Origin: Roseibium limicola
GTDB taxonomy: Bacteria; Pseudomonadota; Alphaproteobacteria; Rhizobiales; Stappiaceae
Assembly (NCBI RefSeq): GCF_017313085.1
Contig: NZ_JAFLNF010000013.1
Coordinates: 1-42,481 of the forward strand
Reading direction: 5' to 3'
DNA: 42,481 nucleotides
Below the pieces are notes generated by a model. That model had not been told where the DNA came from and did no database searches. It saw nothing but the letters and a program-made list of their open reading frames with translations. Position 1 is the stretch's first letter; the number at the start of each line of letters is the position of its first letter. Below, in pieces: positions 8,322 through 16,314 of the stretch. A program made the position numbers and the translations under genes.

Positions 8322-9487
8322 TTCACCCGCTCCAGAATGGATACATAATTGGCAACGGCAGCGCCGCCCATATTGAAGACACCTGCAAGTGTGATGTCGG
8401 GAAGCTGCATGTCGCCCGCCTCACCCGCCAGCTGCATCGCGGCCATGACGTGCTGAGAGACGCCGGTCGCCCCCAAAGGATGCCCTCGGGACTTCAGGCC
8501 GCCGGACGGATTGATCGGCAGCTTGCCATCGCGGGCAGAGATGCCCTCGCGAATGACCCGGCCGCCTTGACCGCGCTCCGCCAGACCCATGGCTTCATAT
8601 TCCAGAAGCTCGGCAATGGTGAAGCAGTCATGGGTTTCCACCATGTCCAGATCATCGAGGGACAATCCGGCCTCCTTCAGTGATGCCTGCCATGCGCCGC
8701 GTGCTCCGGCAAACTCGGTGACATCCCGACGCGACAAGGCCAGCACATCGTTGACCTGATTGCGGGCGCGGAAGCCGATGGCGCGTTGCAGGGTTTCCCC
8801 CACCTCCGGAGCCGCGACGATCAGCGCTGCGGCGCCATCCGAAATCAACGAGCAGTCGGTGCGCCGCAAAGGGCCTGCCACCAGAGGGTTCTTCTCGGAC
8901 ACCGTGTTGCAGAAGGTCGCATCCAGATCCTTGCGCATATGAGCATAAGGATTGCGCAGGCCGTTGCTGTGGTTTTTGGCGGCAATCATCGCCAGCTCTC
9001 TGGAGTGGTCGCCGTTTTCCTGAAAATACGTTTGAGCGATCTTTCCGAAGATACCTGCAAAGCCTGCATCGACGCGATCTTCTTCGACCCGGTAGCACCC
9101 ACCGAGCATGATCTCGCCCGCCTGAGATGTGGGAACGCCGGTCATTTTCTCCGCGCCGATAACCAGCGCAATCTTGCCCCGTCCGGCAGCGATGAAGTCC
9201 ATCGCTGCATAAAGCGCAGCGGATCCTGTCGCACAGGCATTTTCCAACCGGGTGGCCGGCACATGGCGCAAGTCATCCAACGCCATGCCAACCAAGGCCG
9301 CCTCAAAGGCCTGCGCGGAAAAGCCGTTGTTGAAGACCCCGACGAAGATGCCATCCACATCCGAGGCACCGACACCGGCATGCTCCAGCGCAGCAGTTAC
9401 GACCTCCGCCATCAGGCCCTCCAGGCCGGCCAAGTCGGACTTGCCGAATTTGCTATGGGCCCACCCCACTATCTGAGCATGGTTCAT
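8318..9487 (-). CDS. SCP2-type thiolase
   Basis: A 389-residue thiolase-fold protein. The nucleophile Cys is C85 in ENACATGSAAL, followed by VIGAEKMTG. The C-terminal half has VETHDCFTIAELLEYEAMGL and GHPLGATG. The HDCF motif, with a late FNMGG instead of the CxGxG of biosynthetic thiolases, places it in the SCPx/SCP2 thiolase branch, which cleaves 3-ketoacyl-CoA, often with branched or cyclic side chains. Many such bacterial thiolases are paired with a DUF35 OB-fold protein; none is seen here. The ATG at 9487 has GGAGGAG ahead of it and was preferred over an upstream in-frame start. It lies 33 bases after the IclR gene and overlaps the ligase by four bases. Confidence 0.87.
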   Translation of the reverse strand: MNHAQIVGWAHSKFGKSDLAGLEGLMAEVVTAALEHAGVGASDVDGIFVGVFNNGFSAQAFEAALVGMALDDLRHVPATRLENACATGSAALYAAMDFIAAGRGKIALVIGAEKMTGVPTSQAGEIMLGGCYRVEEDRVDAGFAGIFGKIAQTYFQENGDHSRELAMIAAKNHSNGLRNPYAHMRKDLDATFCNTVSEKNPLVAGPLRRTDCSLISDGAAALIVAAPEVGETLQRAIGFRARNQVNDVLALSRRDVTEFAGARGAWQASLKEAGLSLDDLDMVETHDCFTIAELLEYEAMGLAERGQGGRVIREGISARDGKLPINPSGGLKSRGHPLGATGVSQHVMAAMQLAGEAGDMQLPDITLAGVFNMGGAAVANYVSILERVK

Positions 9488-9520
9488 CCCGTCTCCTCCC
9501 ACCTGTCCCCGCAAGCCTGA

Positions 9521-10342
9521 TCAGGCCGTGCTTGGATTTTTGAATGCCAGTTTCCGGTTCAGCTTCGCTTCCACCGAACGCTTTTCGCGCTTGAGAAGGT
9601 CAGCAATCTGGTGTTGCCGTTCAGGCTGCATGCGCGTGTCCAGTGCTGCCACCGACAGAGCCCCGATGGGCTCTCCGCCCGGCCCGATGATTGCAATACC
9701 AACCGCCCACGAGTTCGGCAGATACAGCCCCGGATTGGCCGACCATCCACGCGCCCGTGTTTCCTCCACATGCTCACGCAAAAGATCTGGCGTGTACCCC
9801 GGATACCCGGTGGCCAGCGCTTGCGCCGTGTCGGCAATCACCTCTTCGACTTGGGCGTCGGGCAATGCCGCCAGAATGGCCATTGCCCCGGCACCGACCC
9901 CGAGCGGATGGCTTTGACCGGCCTGAAGCGCATGGGTGCGAATAGGAAAAGGACCATCCTCCCGGTGTAGGCAAACCGAATAGGCTCCCCGGCGGATCGA
10001 TAGAAAACAGGTATCCTCGCTGTCGCGCGCCAGAGCCATAAGACTATCGATTGCCAGATCAAGCAGATCAAACCGCCGGTTTGCCATCAGGCCGATAACG
10101 TAGCTTTCTGGCCCGAGAGCATAGGAGCGGCTGTCCGCATCCTGCTCGACCAGTCCCGCCCGGATGAGCGCCAGCAACATGCGGCGAACCGTTGGTCGGC
10201 TCAGCCCACTCTGTTCCAGCAAGTAATTGATAGAGACGGCACTTCCTCCGGCCCGGGCAATAGACGACAGCAAGCCGAGGGCCCTATCAACGCTTTGCGC
10301 GCCAGCTGGCTCGGCTTCTTTTTGCTGCGGCGCACTATCCAT
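9521..10342 (-). CDS. IclR-family transcriptional regulator
   Basis: A 273-residue regulator. The N-terminal helix-turn-helix reads QSVDRALGLLSSIARAGG followed by YLLEQSGLSRPTVRRMLLAL, the standard IclR start. The C-terminal effector domain (about residues 95-260) includes LSIRRGAYSVCLHRED, HPLGVGAGAMAILAALPD and the late SVAALDTRM. It is first in the thiolase/ligase operon and faces the TRAP operon across 200 bases. The start lacks a clear Shine-Dalgarno sequence, so it may be weakly translated or leaderless. Regulation of both divergent operons is an inference from layout and from the palindromes in the gap. Confidence 0.88.
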   Translation of the reverse strand: MDSAPQQKEAEPAGAQSVDRALGLLSSIARAGGSAVSINYLLEQSGLSRPTVRRMLLALIRAGLVEQDADSRSYALGPESYVIGLMANRRFDLLDLAIDSLMALARDSEDTCFLSIRRGAYSVCLHREDGPFPIRTHALQAGQSHPLGVGAGAMAILAALPDAQVEEVIADTAQALATGYPGYTPDLLREHVEETRARGWSANPGLYLPNSWAVGIAIIGPGGEPIGALSVAALDTRMQPERQHQIADLLKREKRSVEAKLNRKLAFKNPSTA

Positions 10343-10409
10343 ATTGTGAACGCCATTTATATTTCTTCTGTCTCATCTTGTCTCTTTCTCTTCTGAAATT
10401 CAACGAATT

Positions 10410-10420
10410 GCAAATTTTGC
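10410..10420. promoter_or_regulatory. Short palindrome in the IclR/TRAP divergent region
   Basis: GCAAATTTTGC is a perfect 5+1+5 palindrome in an AT-rich part of the 200-base gap. It could be a secondary regulator site; alone it is weak evidence. Confidence 0.25.
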
Positions 10421-10465
10421 CTTACATTTTGATGATCATACCGCTACGCTCACTCAAGCGAAATC

Positions 10466-10480
10466 ATCCATTATGTGGAT
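10466..10480. promoter_or_regulatory. Candidate IclR operator
   Basis: ATCCA-TTATG-TGGAT is a 15-base dyad with perfect 5-base arms, the size typical of IclR-family operators. It lies 77 bases upstream of the TRAP binding-protein gene and 124 upstream of the IclR start, well placed to control both. Confidence 0.45.
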
Positions 10481-10542
10481 ACTGCCCTAAACCTTGCGGC
10501 ACTAATCACCAGAGATGAACGCGCTTTTGGGAGGAAAAACTG

Positions 10543-11565
10543 ATGAAGACCTTAGCCATTGCCGCTGCTGCGGCGCTCTCGCTGTCAGCCGCGGCCCAGG
10601 CCGAAACCCTGGTCATGCAGAGCGTGTATCCGTCATCGTTGCCGTTGCTGGGAGACAGCGGCATCCATCTGACCGAACAGGTGGAAGCCCTGACCGGTGG
10701 TGAGTTGAAAATTGAATTCAACGAACCCGGCGCCATAGTCGGCGGCAACGAGATGTGGGATGCGATTTCCACCGGCGCCGTCGATGCCGGCTGGTACAGT
10801 CCCGGCTTTGCACAGGGGATCATCCCGTCTGCTGCGATATTCACCGCCGTGCCGTTTGGACCGGACATTCGCGCTTACACCGCCTGGTGGTACTATGGCG
10901 GCGGCAAGGACATCTGGGCCGACATCACCGCCGAGTACAACATTCATACCGAGCTTTGCGCCATTCTGGTGCCGGAAGCTTCCGGCTGGTTTGCCAAGGA
11001 AATCAACACACCGGCCGATCTTCAGGGCATCAAGATGCGGGTCTTCGGCCTGGGTGCTGCTGTCATGGGCAAACTTGGCGTCGAAGCCCAGTCAATGCCG
11101 GTTGCCGACACGCTGACCGGACTTCGCCTTGGTACCATTGATGCTGCCGAAGTCTCGTTCCCGCTGATCGACAAAGCTGTCGGCATGAACGAGTACGCCT
11201 CCCATTACTATTTCCCGGGATGGCATCAGCAGACATCGTTGATCACCTTCATCATCAATCAGGACGTCTGGGACGGCCTGTCAGGCCAGCAGCAGACTGT
11301 CATTCAGACTGCATGTCAGGCGAATGTCGCGATGACGGCGGCGGAAGGCGAAGCCAAGCAGCTTCAGCCGCTGGAAGATCTGAAGGCCGCTGGCGTTCAG
11401 GTGCATCAATGGAATGACGAGATGATGGCGGCCTTCAAGCAGTCCTGGGATGAAGTAGCATTAGAGCAATCCGAAGCCGATCCGGATTTCAAACGTGCCT
11501 GGGAAAGCCTGTCGGAGTTCCGCGCGAACTTCCAGAACTGGTCCGACCTCGCCTATTTGAAATAA
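10543..11565 (+). CDS. dctP: TRAP transporter solute-binding protein (DctP family)
   Basis: A 340-residue periplasmic protein with a Sec signal peptide (MKTLAIAAAAALSLSAAAQA, cleavage after residue 20). The mature protein starts ETLVMQSVYPSSLPLLGD and carries family features: GGELKIEFNEPGAIVGG, MWDAISTGAVDAGW, and the helix with DLQGIKMRVFGLGAAVMGKLG where the ligand carboxylate-binding Arg normally lies. The wording resembles the DctP7/mannitol-chloroaromatic branch rather than the C4-dicarboxylate type. GGGAGGAAAAACTG precedes the start. It is the first gene of a TRAP-SDR operon divergent from IclR. The ligand is probably an organic acid that the nearby CoA ligase activates. Confidence 0.92.
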   Translation: MKTLAIAAAAALSLSAAAQAETLVMQSVYPSSLPLLGDSGIHLTEQVEALTGGELKIEFNEPGAIVGGNEMWDAISTGAVDAGWYSPGFAQGIIPSAAIFTAVPFGPDIRAYTAWWYYGGGKDIWADITAEYNIHTELCAILVPEASGWFAKEINTPADLQGIKMRVFGLGAAVMGKLGVEAQSMPVADTLTGLRLGTIDAAEVSFPLIDKAVGMNEYASHYYFPGWHQQTSLITFIINQDVWDGLSGQQQTVIQTACQANVAMTAAEGEAKQLQPLEDLKAAGVQVHQWNDEMMAAFKQSWDEVALEQSEADPDFKRAWESLSEFRANFQNWSDLAYLK

Positions 11566-11573
11566 CCAGAAGC

Positions 11574-11594
11574 GCCGGGCGCCGCGCGCCCGGC
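11574..11594 (+). promoter_or_regulatory. Stem-loop between TRAP binding-protein and small-permease genes
   Basis: A perfect 9-bp GC hairpin, GCCGGGCGC-cgc-GCGCCCGGC, begins eight bases after the dctP stop with no T-run. It probably protects the binding-protein mRNA end or partly attenuates the membrane genes. It parallels the hairpins at 3168-3193 and 40197-40223. Confidence 0.6.
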
Positions 11595-11643
11595 CCATAG
11601 GCTGGTGTTTCGGCACCATCTCACCAGACCCAAGGCTCGTCTG

Positions 11644-12177
11644 ATGATCATCCTTTTGCGGCTCTCCGACTTGCTGGCCATCCCGTGCCAACTGGCGGCC
11701 AAACTCTGTGGCTGGCTGCTGCTGGTACTGGCAGCCGTCATCTTATATGATGTTGTCGGCCGACGTTTTTTCTCAACCGGTTCCTTCAAGCTTCAGGAAC
11801 TGGAGTGGCACATCCACGGCACGATTGCCGTGCTGTGTTTCGGCTGGACCTATCTGGCCAACGCCCATGTGCGAATTGACGTCTTCTCCACCAACATGCA
11901 GCAGAACACCCGGCTCTGGCTCGAAATCGCAGCGATCGTGGCCTTTCTCATTCCCTTCATGTTGTTGCTCATCTGGTTCGGCTACGACTTCGTCCTGCGC
12001 TCTTTCCTGCGCGGCGAAAGCAGCCCCGGCGGGGTCGGCCTGTCACACCGCTGGATCATCAAGTCGATGATCCCATTGGGCGCCCTTCTCACAATCTCCG
12101 GCGGCCTGGCGGTCCTCTTCAGAGCCATTGTCGCTTTGCGCCGACCCGACATTCTGCACAGCCCCTGGGAGCGCTAA
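11644..12177 (+). CDS. dctQ: TRAP transporter small permease (DctQ family)
   Basis: A 177-residue membrane protein with four hydrophobic segments, at about residues 15-40, 50-70, 90-115 and 135-155. The text ELEWHIHGTIAVLCFGWTYL with NAHVRIDVF right after TM2 is characteristic of the DctQ/FcbT2-type subunit. The ATG at 11644 was chosen because it puts TM1 near the N-terminus; an in-frame GTG 13 codons earlier is possible and neither start has a strong ribosome site, which fits lower expression than the binding protein. It forms the membrane complex with the large permease three bases downstream. Confidence 0.85.
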   Translation: MIILLRLSDLLAIPCQLAAKLCGWLLLVLAAVILYDVVGRRFFSTGSFKLQELEWHIHGTIAVLCFGWTYLANAHVRIDVFSTNMQQNTRLWLEIAAIVAFLIPFMLLLIWFGYDFVLRSFLRGESSPGGVGLSHRWIIKSMIPLGALLTISGGLAVLFRAIVALRRPDILHSPWER

Positions 12178-12180
12178 GCC

Positions 12181-13548
12181 ATGATGGAGATCATCTCCTC
12201 ACTACTGCCCGGCGCCATGTTCCTGTCGCTGATCATCCTGCTGTTCTCCGGCGCGCCGGTCGCGATCATGCTGATGGGCACGAGCCTCATCTTCGGGCTG
12301 TTGGCGATCTGGACCGGCGACATGCGCCTGGTCCATGCCACACTGCTGCCCAACCGGATCTTTTCCGGCACCATCGACAATGCCGTTCTGGTCGCCGCCC
12401 CGATGTTCATTTTCATGGGGCTGATCATGGAAAAGACGCGGATTGCCGAAGACCTGCTGTTGACCCTGCAGCGGCTGATGCGCGTCGTGCCCGGCGGTCT
12501 GGCTCTGGCTGTCGTGCTAATGGGCACAATCCTCGCCGCAGCGACCGGCATCATCGGCGCCTCCGTCATCATGCTGACGATGCTGGCGCTGCCGACCATG
12601 CTGGAGAATGGCTATGACAAGGGGCTTTCCGCCGGCACCATCGCGTCTGCCGGAACGCTGGGCATCCTCATTCCGCCGTCGGTCATGCTGGTGTTCATGG
12701 GGGATCTGCTGTCGATCTCGCTGGGGCGGCTGTTCATTGCCGCGCTGTTGCCCGGTTTGCTGCTGGCCGTCTGCTATGTGATCTACATCGTCGTGCGATC
12801 GTTTCTTCAACCCTCCCTCGCCCCAAAAGCACCTCCCCTTTCGAATGCGGAGAAAACCGGGTTGTGGTTGGAGACGATCAAATCCGTCCTCGCGCCCCTG
12901 TTGATGATCACCGCGGTGCTCGGCTCCATTCTTGGCGGCATAGCCACTCCGACAGAAGCCTCTGGTGTCGGTGTAGTCGCCGCATTGCTGCTTGGATTTT
13001 TGCGCGGCCGCCTGAACCGACTGACCCTGAAAGAAGCCATGGATGGCTCGGTCACATCCCTCGGCATGCTGTTCTTCATCTTCGTCGGCGCAACTGCCTT
13101 TTCCTACATTTTCCGCAAGGTTGGCGGAGAGCACTTCATCGTCGATACCGCGCGCGCTTTGCCGTTTGGCGACTGGGGTCTGCTGCTTTCCATCATGGTC
13201 ATGATTTTTGTCATGGGGTTCTTCTTCGACTGGATCGAAATCACCCTGATCATGCTGCCGATCTTTGCGCCCATCGTGCCGCTGATGGATCTCGGCGACC
13301 ACATCGACAAGTCGCAAATGATCTACTGGTTCGCCATTCTGGTATCGCTCAACCTGCAAACCAGCTTTCTGACGCCGCCGTTCGGATTCGCCTTGTTCTA
13401 TCTGAAGGGAGCCGCGGGCAACATGTTGGCGATGAAGGACATCTACCGGGGCATCATCCCCTTCGTCATTGTCCAGCTGGTGCTGCTTGGCCTTGTCGTG
13501 GCCTTCCCTGAAATCGCACTTTGGCTTCCAAATCTGGTGATGCAATGA
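12181..13548 (+). CDS. dctM: TRAP transporter large permease (DctM family)
   Basis: A 455-residue polytopic protein with around twelve hydrophobic segments. Family text includes LLFSGAPVAIMLMGTSLIFG, NAVLVAAPMFIFMGLIMEKT, AATGIIGASVIMLTMLALP, LGILIPPSVMLVFMGD and ATPTEASGVGVVAALLLG. It is the sodium-coupled transport subunit that works with DctQ and the periplasmic binding protein. The gene starts three bases after dctQ, and its TGA overlaps the ATG of the following dehydrogenase. A second ATG lies directly after the first. Confidence 0.93.
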   Translation: MMEIISSLLPGAMFLSLIILLFSGAPVAIMLMGTSLIFGLLAIWTGDMRLVHATLLPNRIFSGTIDNAVLVAAPMFIFMGLIMEKTRIAEDLLLTLQRLMRVVPGGLALAVVLMGTILAAATGIIGASVIMLTMLALPTMLENGYDKGLSAGTIASAGTLGILIPPSVMLVFMGDLLSISLGRLFIAALLPGLLLAVCYVIYIVVRSFLQPSLAPKAPPLSNAEKTGLWLETIKSVLAPLLMITAVLGSILGGIATPTEASGVGVVAALLLGFLRGRLNRLTLKEAMDGSVTSLGMLFFIFVGATAFSYIFRKVGGEHFIVDTARALPFGDWGLLLSIMVMIFVMGFFFDWIEITLIMLPIFAPIVPLMDLGDHIDKSQMIYWFAILVSLNLQTSFLTPPFGFALFYLKGAAGNMLAMKDIYRGIIPFVIVQLVLLGLVVAFPEIALWLPNLVMQ

Positions 13549-14363
13549 GGACAACTGCCCCCTCCGGCCGCGTTGCCAGCAAAAGAGTTCTGGTCATCGG
13601 TGGAGGCTCGGTCGGCCCTGGCTGGGGCAACGGCAAGGCGGCGGCTGTTCTGTATGCCCGTGAGGGTGCCGACGTTGTGGTTGTCGATCGCAGCGCAGAC
13701 GCGGCCCAGGCCACTGTCGAGCTGATCCACGAAGAAGGCAGCCGCGCCACCGCCCATATTGGCGACATGACCGATCCGCAGGCAGCCCAAGATGCCGTTG
13801 CCGCAACGGTCAGTTCTCTCGGCGGGCTCGATATTCTGCATTTCAACATCGGCATCAGCACCCGGGGCGGTATTGTCGACACAGCTTTGGAAGACTGGCG
13901 CAAGGTCTTCGCCGTCAACCTCGACGCCGCCTTTCACGTCACCCAGGCCGCTCTGCCGGTGCTGGAACAGGATGGCGGCGGCGCAATCGTCTATATCACC
14001 ACGCTCGCTGCCCATCTCAACGGCCCCTATGCCTATGTCGGCTACGAAACGTCAAAAGCCGCGCTCAGCCGATTGTCGCGCAGCGTTGCGGCGGAATATG
14101 CTGCACGTGGTGTGCGTTCCAACACGGTCGTGCCGGGCATGATCGACACCCCCCACGTTCATGCCCATGTGGCAACATCCGGCGATGGTGCAGCCGTTGC
14201 CCAGGCGCGCGCTGCCCAGGTGCCGATGAAACGCCAGGGCACGGGATGGGATATTGCGGAGGCCGCGCTGTTCCTCGCCTCCGATGCTGCCGGCTTCATC
14301 ACCGGTGTCGATCTGCGCGTTGACGGCGGTATGTCGATCCTCATGGGCAATGCCGCTATCTGA
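13545..14363 (+). CDS. Short-chain dehydrogenase/reductase (SDR), first of a pair
   Basis: A 272-residue SDR. The nucleotide-binding loop is extended: VLVIGGGSVGPGWGNGKAAA instead of the short TGxxxGxG. VVVVDRS follows, and the Asp suggests NAD(H) preference. The NNAG position reads FNIGIS and the catalytic pair is YETSK (Tyr and Lys). The usual catalytic Ser is replaced by Thr (ITTLAAHL). The C-terminal MIDTPHV and TGVDLRVDGGMS segments are normal. The ATG at 13545 overlaps the TRAP permease stop (ATGA), so it is translationally coupled. It probably oxidises or reduces a hydroxyl group on the imported compound. Confidence 0.87.
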   Translation: MRTTAPSGRVASKRVLVIGGGSVGPGWGNGKAAAVLYAREGADVVVVDRSADAAQATVELIHEEGSRATAHIGDMTDPQAAQDAVAATVSSLGGLDILHFNIGISTRGGIVDTALEDWRKVFAVNLDAAFHVTQAALPVLEQDGGGAIVYITTLAAHLNGPYAYVGYETSKAALSRLSRSVAAEYAARGVRSNTVVPGMIDTPHVHAHVATSGDGAAVAQARAAQVPMKRQGTGWDIAEAALFLASDAAGFITGVDLRVDGGMSILMGNAAI

Positions 14364-14387
14364 TTTTTTTCGGGAGACCAACTTCAT

Positions 14388-15140
14388 ATGACCCAGAAAC
14401 TTGCCGTTGTGACCGGTGCTGCGCGTGGCATCGGCCTCGCCACCACAAAACTCTTCCTCCGCGATGGATGGACCGTCGCCATGGTGGACCGGGACGCACC
14501 CGAGCTGGAAGACGTCGCAAAGGACCTCGACGGGGTCAAGGCGTTTGCTTGCGATGTGTCGCAGCCCGAGGCCGTCGAGCAGCTTTTTGCCGACGTACAG
14601 AAGGCTTTTGGGCGGATTGATGCGCTGGTCAACAATGCCGGCGTGGCGGATTTCGGCCCGATCGAGGAAACAACCTTTGCCCGCTGGCGCACCGTCATGA
14701 GCACCAATCTCGACGGAGTGTTTCTGATGTCCCAGGCCGCGATCCCCGCACTGAAGGAGAGCCGCGGCGCCATCGTCAACATCGCATCGATCTCGGGGCT
14801 TCGCGCATCAACGCTGCGTGTCGCCTATGGCACGTCGAAGGCAGCCGTGATGCACATGACCAAGCAGCAGGCGGCAGAGCTCGGCGAATACGGCATCCGC
14901 GCCAATTGCGTCTGCCCGGGGCCTGTGCGGACCAAACTGGCGATGGCAGTGCATTCGCCGGAAATTATCGCTGCCTATCACGACGCCATCCCCCTGAACC
15001 GCTATGGCTCGGAAGACGAGATCGGTGAGGTGATTGTGTTTCTGTGCAGCGACAAGGCGAGTTTTGTGACGGGTCAGATTGTTGCTTCTGACGGTGGCTT
15101 TGAGAGCACCGGCATCGGCCTGCCAGCTCTGCGTTCTTGA
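14388..15140 (+). CDS. Short-chain dehydrogenase/reductase (SDR), second of a pair
   Basis: A 250-residue classical SDR of the FabG-like length class. The cofactor loop is VTGAARGIG (residues 8-16), followed by VAMVDRD with the NAD-preferring Asp, then NNAGVADFG, the catalytic Ser in NIASISGL and the YGTSK Tyr/Lys pair, and CPGPVRTKLA. All active-site residues are present. GGGAGACC precedes the ATG, and the gene lies 24 bases after the first SDR in the same operon. With the thiolase and ligase across the divergent promoter, the two SDRs could carry out a 3-hydroxyacyl or ring-alcohol oxidation, but this is inference. Confidence 0.88.
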   Translation: MTQKLAVVTGAARGIGLATTKLFLRDGWTVAMVDRDAPELEDVAKDLDGVKAFACDVSQPEAVEQLFADVQKAFGRIDALVNNAGVADFGPIEETTFARWRTVMSTNLDGVFLMSQAAIPALKESRGAIVNIASISGLRASTLRVAYGTSKAAVMHMTKQQAAELGEYGIRANCVCPGPVRTKLAMAVHSPEIIAAYHDAIPLNRYGSEDEIGEVIVFLCSDKASFVTGQIVASDGGFESTGIGLPALRS

Positions 15141-15174
15141 TCAGCGTTCATCCTGGTTGTCTCACAACGCCAAA

Positions 15175-15210
15175 AAGCCCGCCGGATTTCTCCAGGCGGG
15201 CTTCTTGATT
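15175..15210 (+). terminator. Terminator of the TRAP/SDR operon
   Basis: A 9-bp stem AAGCCCGCC / GGCGGGCTT (15175-15183 with 15195-15203) lies 34 bases after the second SDR, flanked by an A-run and followed by CTTGATTTCATATTTT. Its position between convergent genes suggests it may work in both directions. Confidence 0.7.
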
Positions 15211-15246
15211 TCATATTTTGGTTGCGCGAGCCATCCTGCAGTGCAT

Positions 15247-16152
15247 TCACTTCTGACCAATGTCCGCCAGCAGCTTGACGAGCCAATCGACGAAAACCCG
15301 AACCTTGTTGCTCAGGTGTCGGTTGGGCGGGTAGACGATATAGAGCGGCAGAGGTGTTGTTTGCCACTTGGTCAAGACGGGGACCAGATCCCCGCGCCTC
15401 AGGTCTTCCGCCACCATGAACCGCGGCATCTGCGCCACTCCGTGGCCCGCAAGGGCTGCCGTTGCATAGCTTCGTCCGTCATTGACTGAAAAGTGTGATC
15501 GTCCTTCGATTTCCAGCGGTTGCTCGCCTCCCAGGAATGAAAAAGGGAAGAGTTGCCCCGTCTGCGGCGAGAAGTAGCTGACGCAGCGATGCTCCGTTCG
15601 CAGATCATCAGGATGTGAGGGCGCGCCATATCGCTCAAGATAGGACTTTGCGGCGCAAGTAACCAAATCGATTTCAGAAACACGGCGGGCAATCAGCGAT
15701 GGGTCTCCCGGTGTCTTGACCCGCAACGCGCAATCGACATTCTCCAGCAAATAATCGACGGTGCGGTCTCCCACGCCCAGATCGATCCGGATATCGGGGT
15801 AGGTCCTGTAGAACTCGCAAAGCGCTGGAATGATGATCCAGTCGGCGAAAACACCCGACATTTCCACCCGCAAGCGCCCCTTCGGGTTGGCCTGTGAGTA
15901 GGAGAGACTGCCGTCCAACTCGTCTATCTCGGCGATCAGTTTGGCGGCGCGTTCATAATAGAGCGCGCCATCCGTCGTCACGATGACTCGTCGGGTCGTG
16001 CGATTGAGCAGTTTCGTCTGCAGGTGCGCTTCCAGATTCTGGATCTGGTTTGTGACCGTGGCACGGGGAATGCGCAAGGCCTCGGAAGCGCGCGAGAAAT
16101 TGCCGGTTTCCACCACTCTGAGGAAAGCCCGCATTGCCGACAATTGATCCAT
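15247..16152 (-). CDS. LysR-family transcriptional regulator
   Basis: A 301-residue LysR protein. The N-terminal helix-turn-helix is clear: MDQLSAMRAFLRVVETGNFS, then RASEALRIPRATVTNQIQNLEAHLQTKLLNRTTRRV. The effector-binding part (about residues 90-295) has GRLRVEMSGVFADWIIIPAL and ends PPNRHLSNKVRVFVDWLVKL. It resembles the large AaeR/CrgA-like group, whose members often control divergent efflux or detoxification genes. Its start faces the hydrolase-RND operon at 16315, with a dyad between them. AAGGACAGCTC precedes the ATG. Confidence 0.92.
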   Translation of the reverse strand: MDQLSAMRAFLRVVETGNFSRASEALRIPRATVTNQIQNLEAHLQTKLLNRTTRRVIVTTDGALYYERAAKLIAEIDELDGSLSYSQANPKGRLRVEMSGVFADWIIIPALCEFYRTYPDIRIDLGVGDRTVDYLLENVDCALRVKTPGDPSLIARRVSEIDLVTCAAKSYLERYGAPSHPDDLRTEHRCVSYFSPQTGQLFPFSFLGGEQPLEIEGRSHFSVNDGRSYATAALAGHGVAQMPRFMVAEDLRRGDLVPVLTKWQTTPLPLYIVYPPNRHLSNKVRVFVDWLVKLLADIGQK

Positions 16153-16186
16153 ATGAGCTGTCCTTGCCGATGCTGCAATGCGCTAT

Positions 16187-16204
16187 TATTCGAAATTCCG
16201 AATA
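16187..16204. promoter_or_regulatory. Candidate LysR operator
   Basis: TATTCG-AAATTC-CGAATA is a dyad with perfect 6-base arms, 35 bases upstream of the LysR start and within the 162-base divergent gap. Its T-N(x)-A shape fits LysR binding sites. A second AT-rich part of the gap follows towards the hydrolase gene. Confidence 0.45.
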
Positions 16205-16314
16205 GTGTTATCAAAAAATCCCTTCTTATTCCACCGGCTGAACAGCCTTATTTGTGCCATGTAGTCGATCGGACTATAGCTGGGCGTTTCAGGAAACGTC
16301 AGGGATCGAAATCA

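Noticed and set aside
12517..13554. Long minus-strand frame opposite the TRAP large permease
   Set aside because: The translation is a charged, His- and Gln-rich string typical of the reverse complement of membrane-helix codons; the plus-strand gene is unmistakable.
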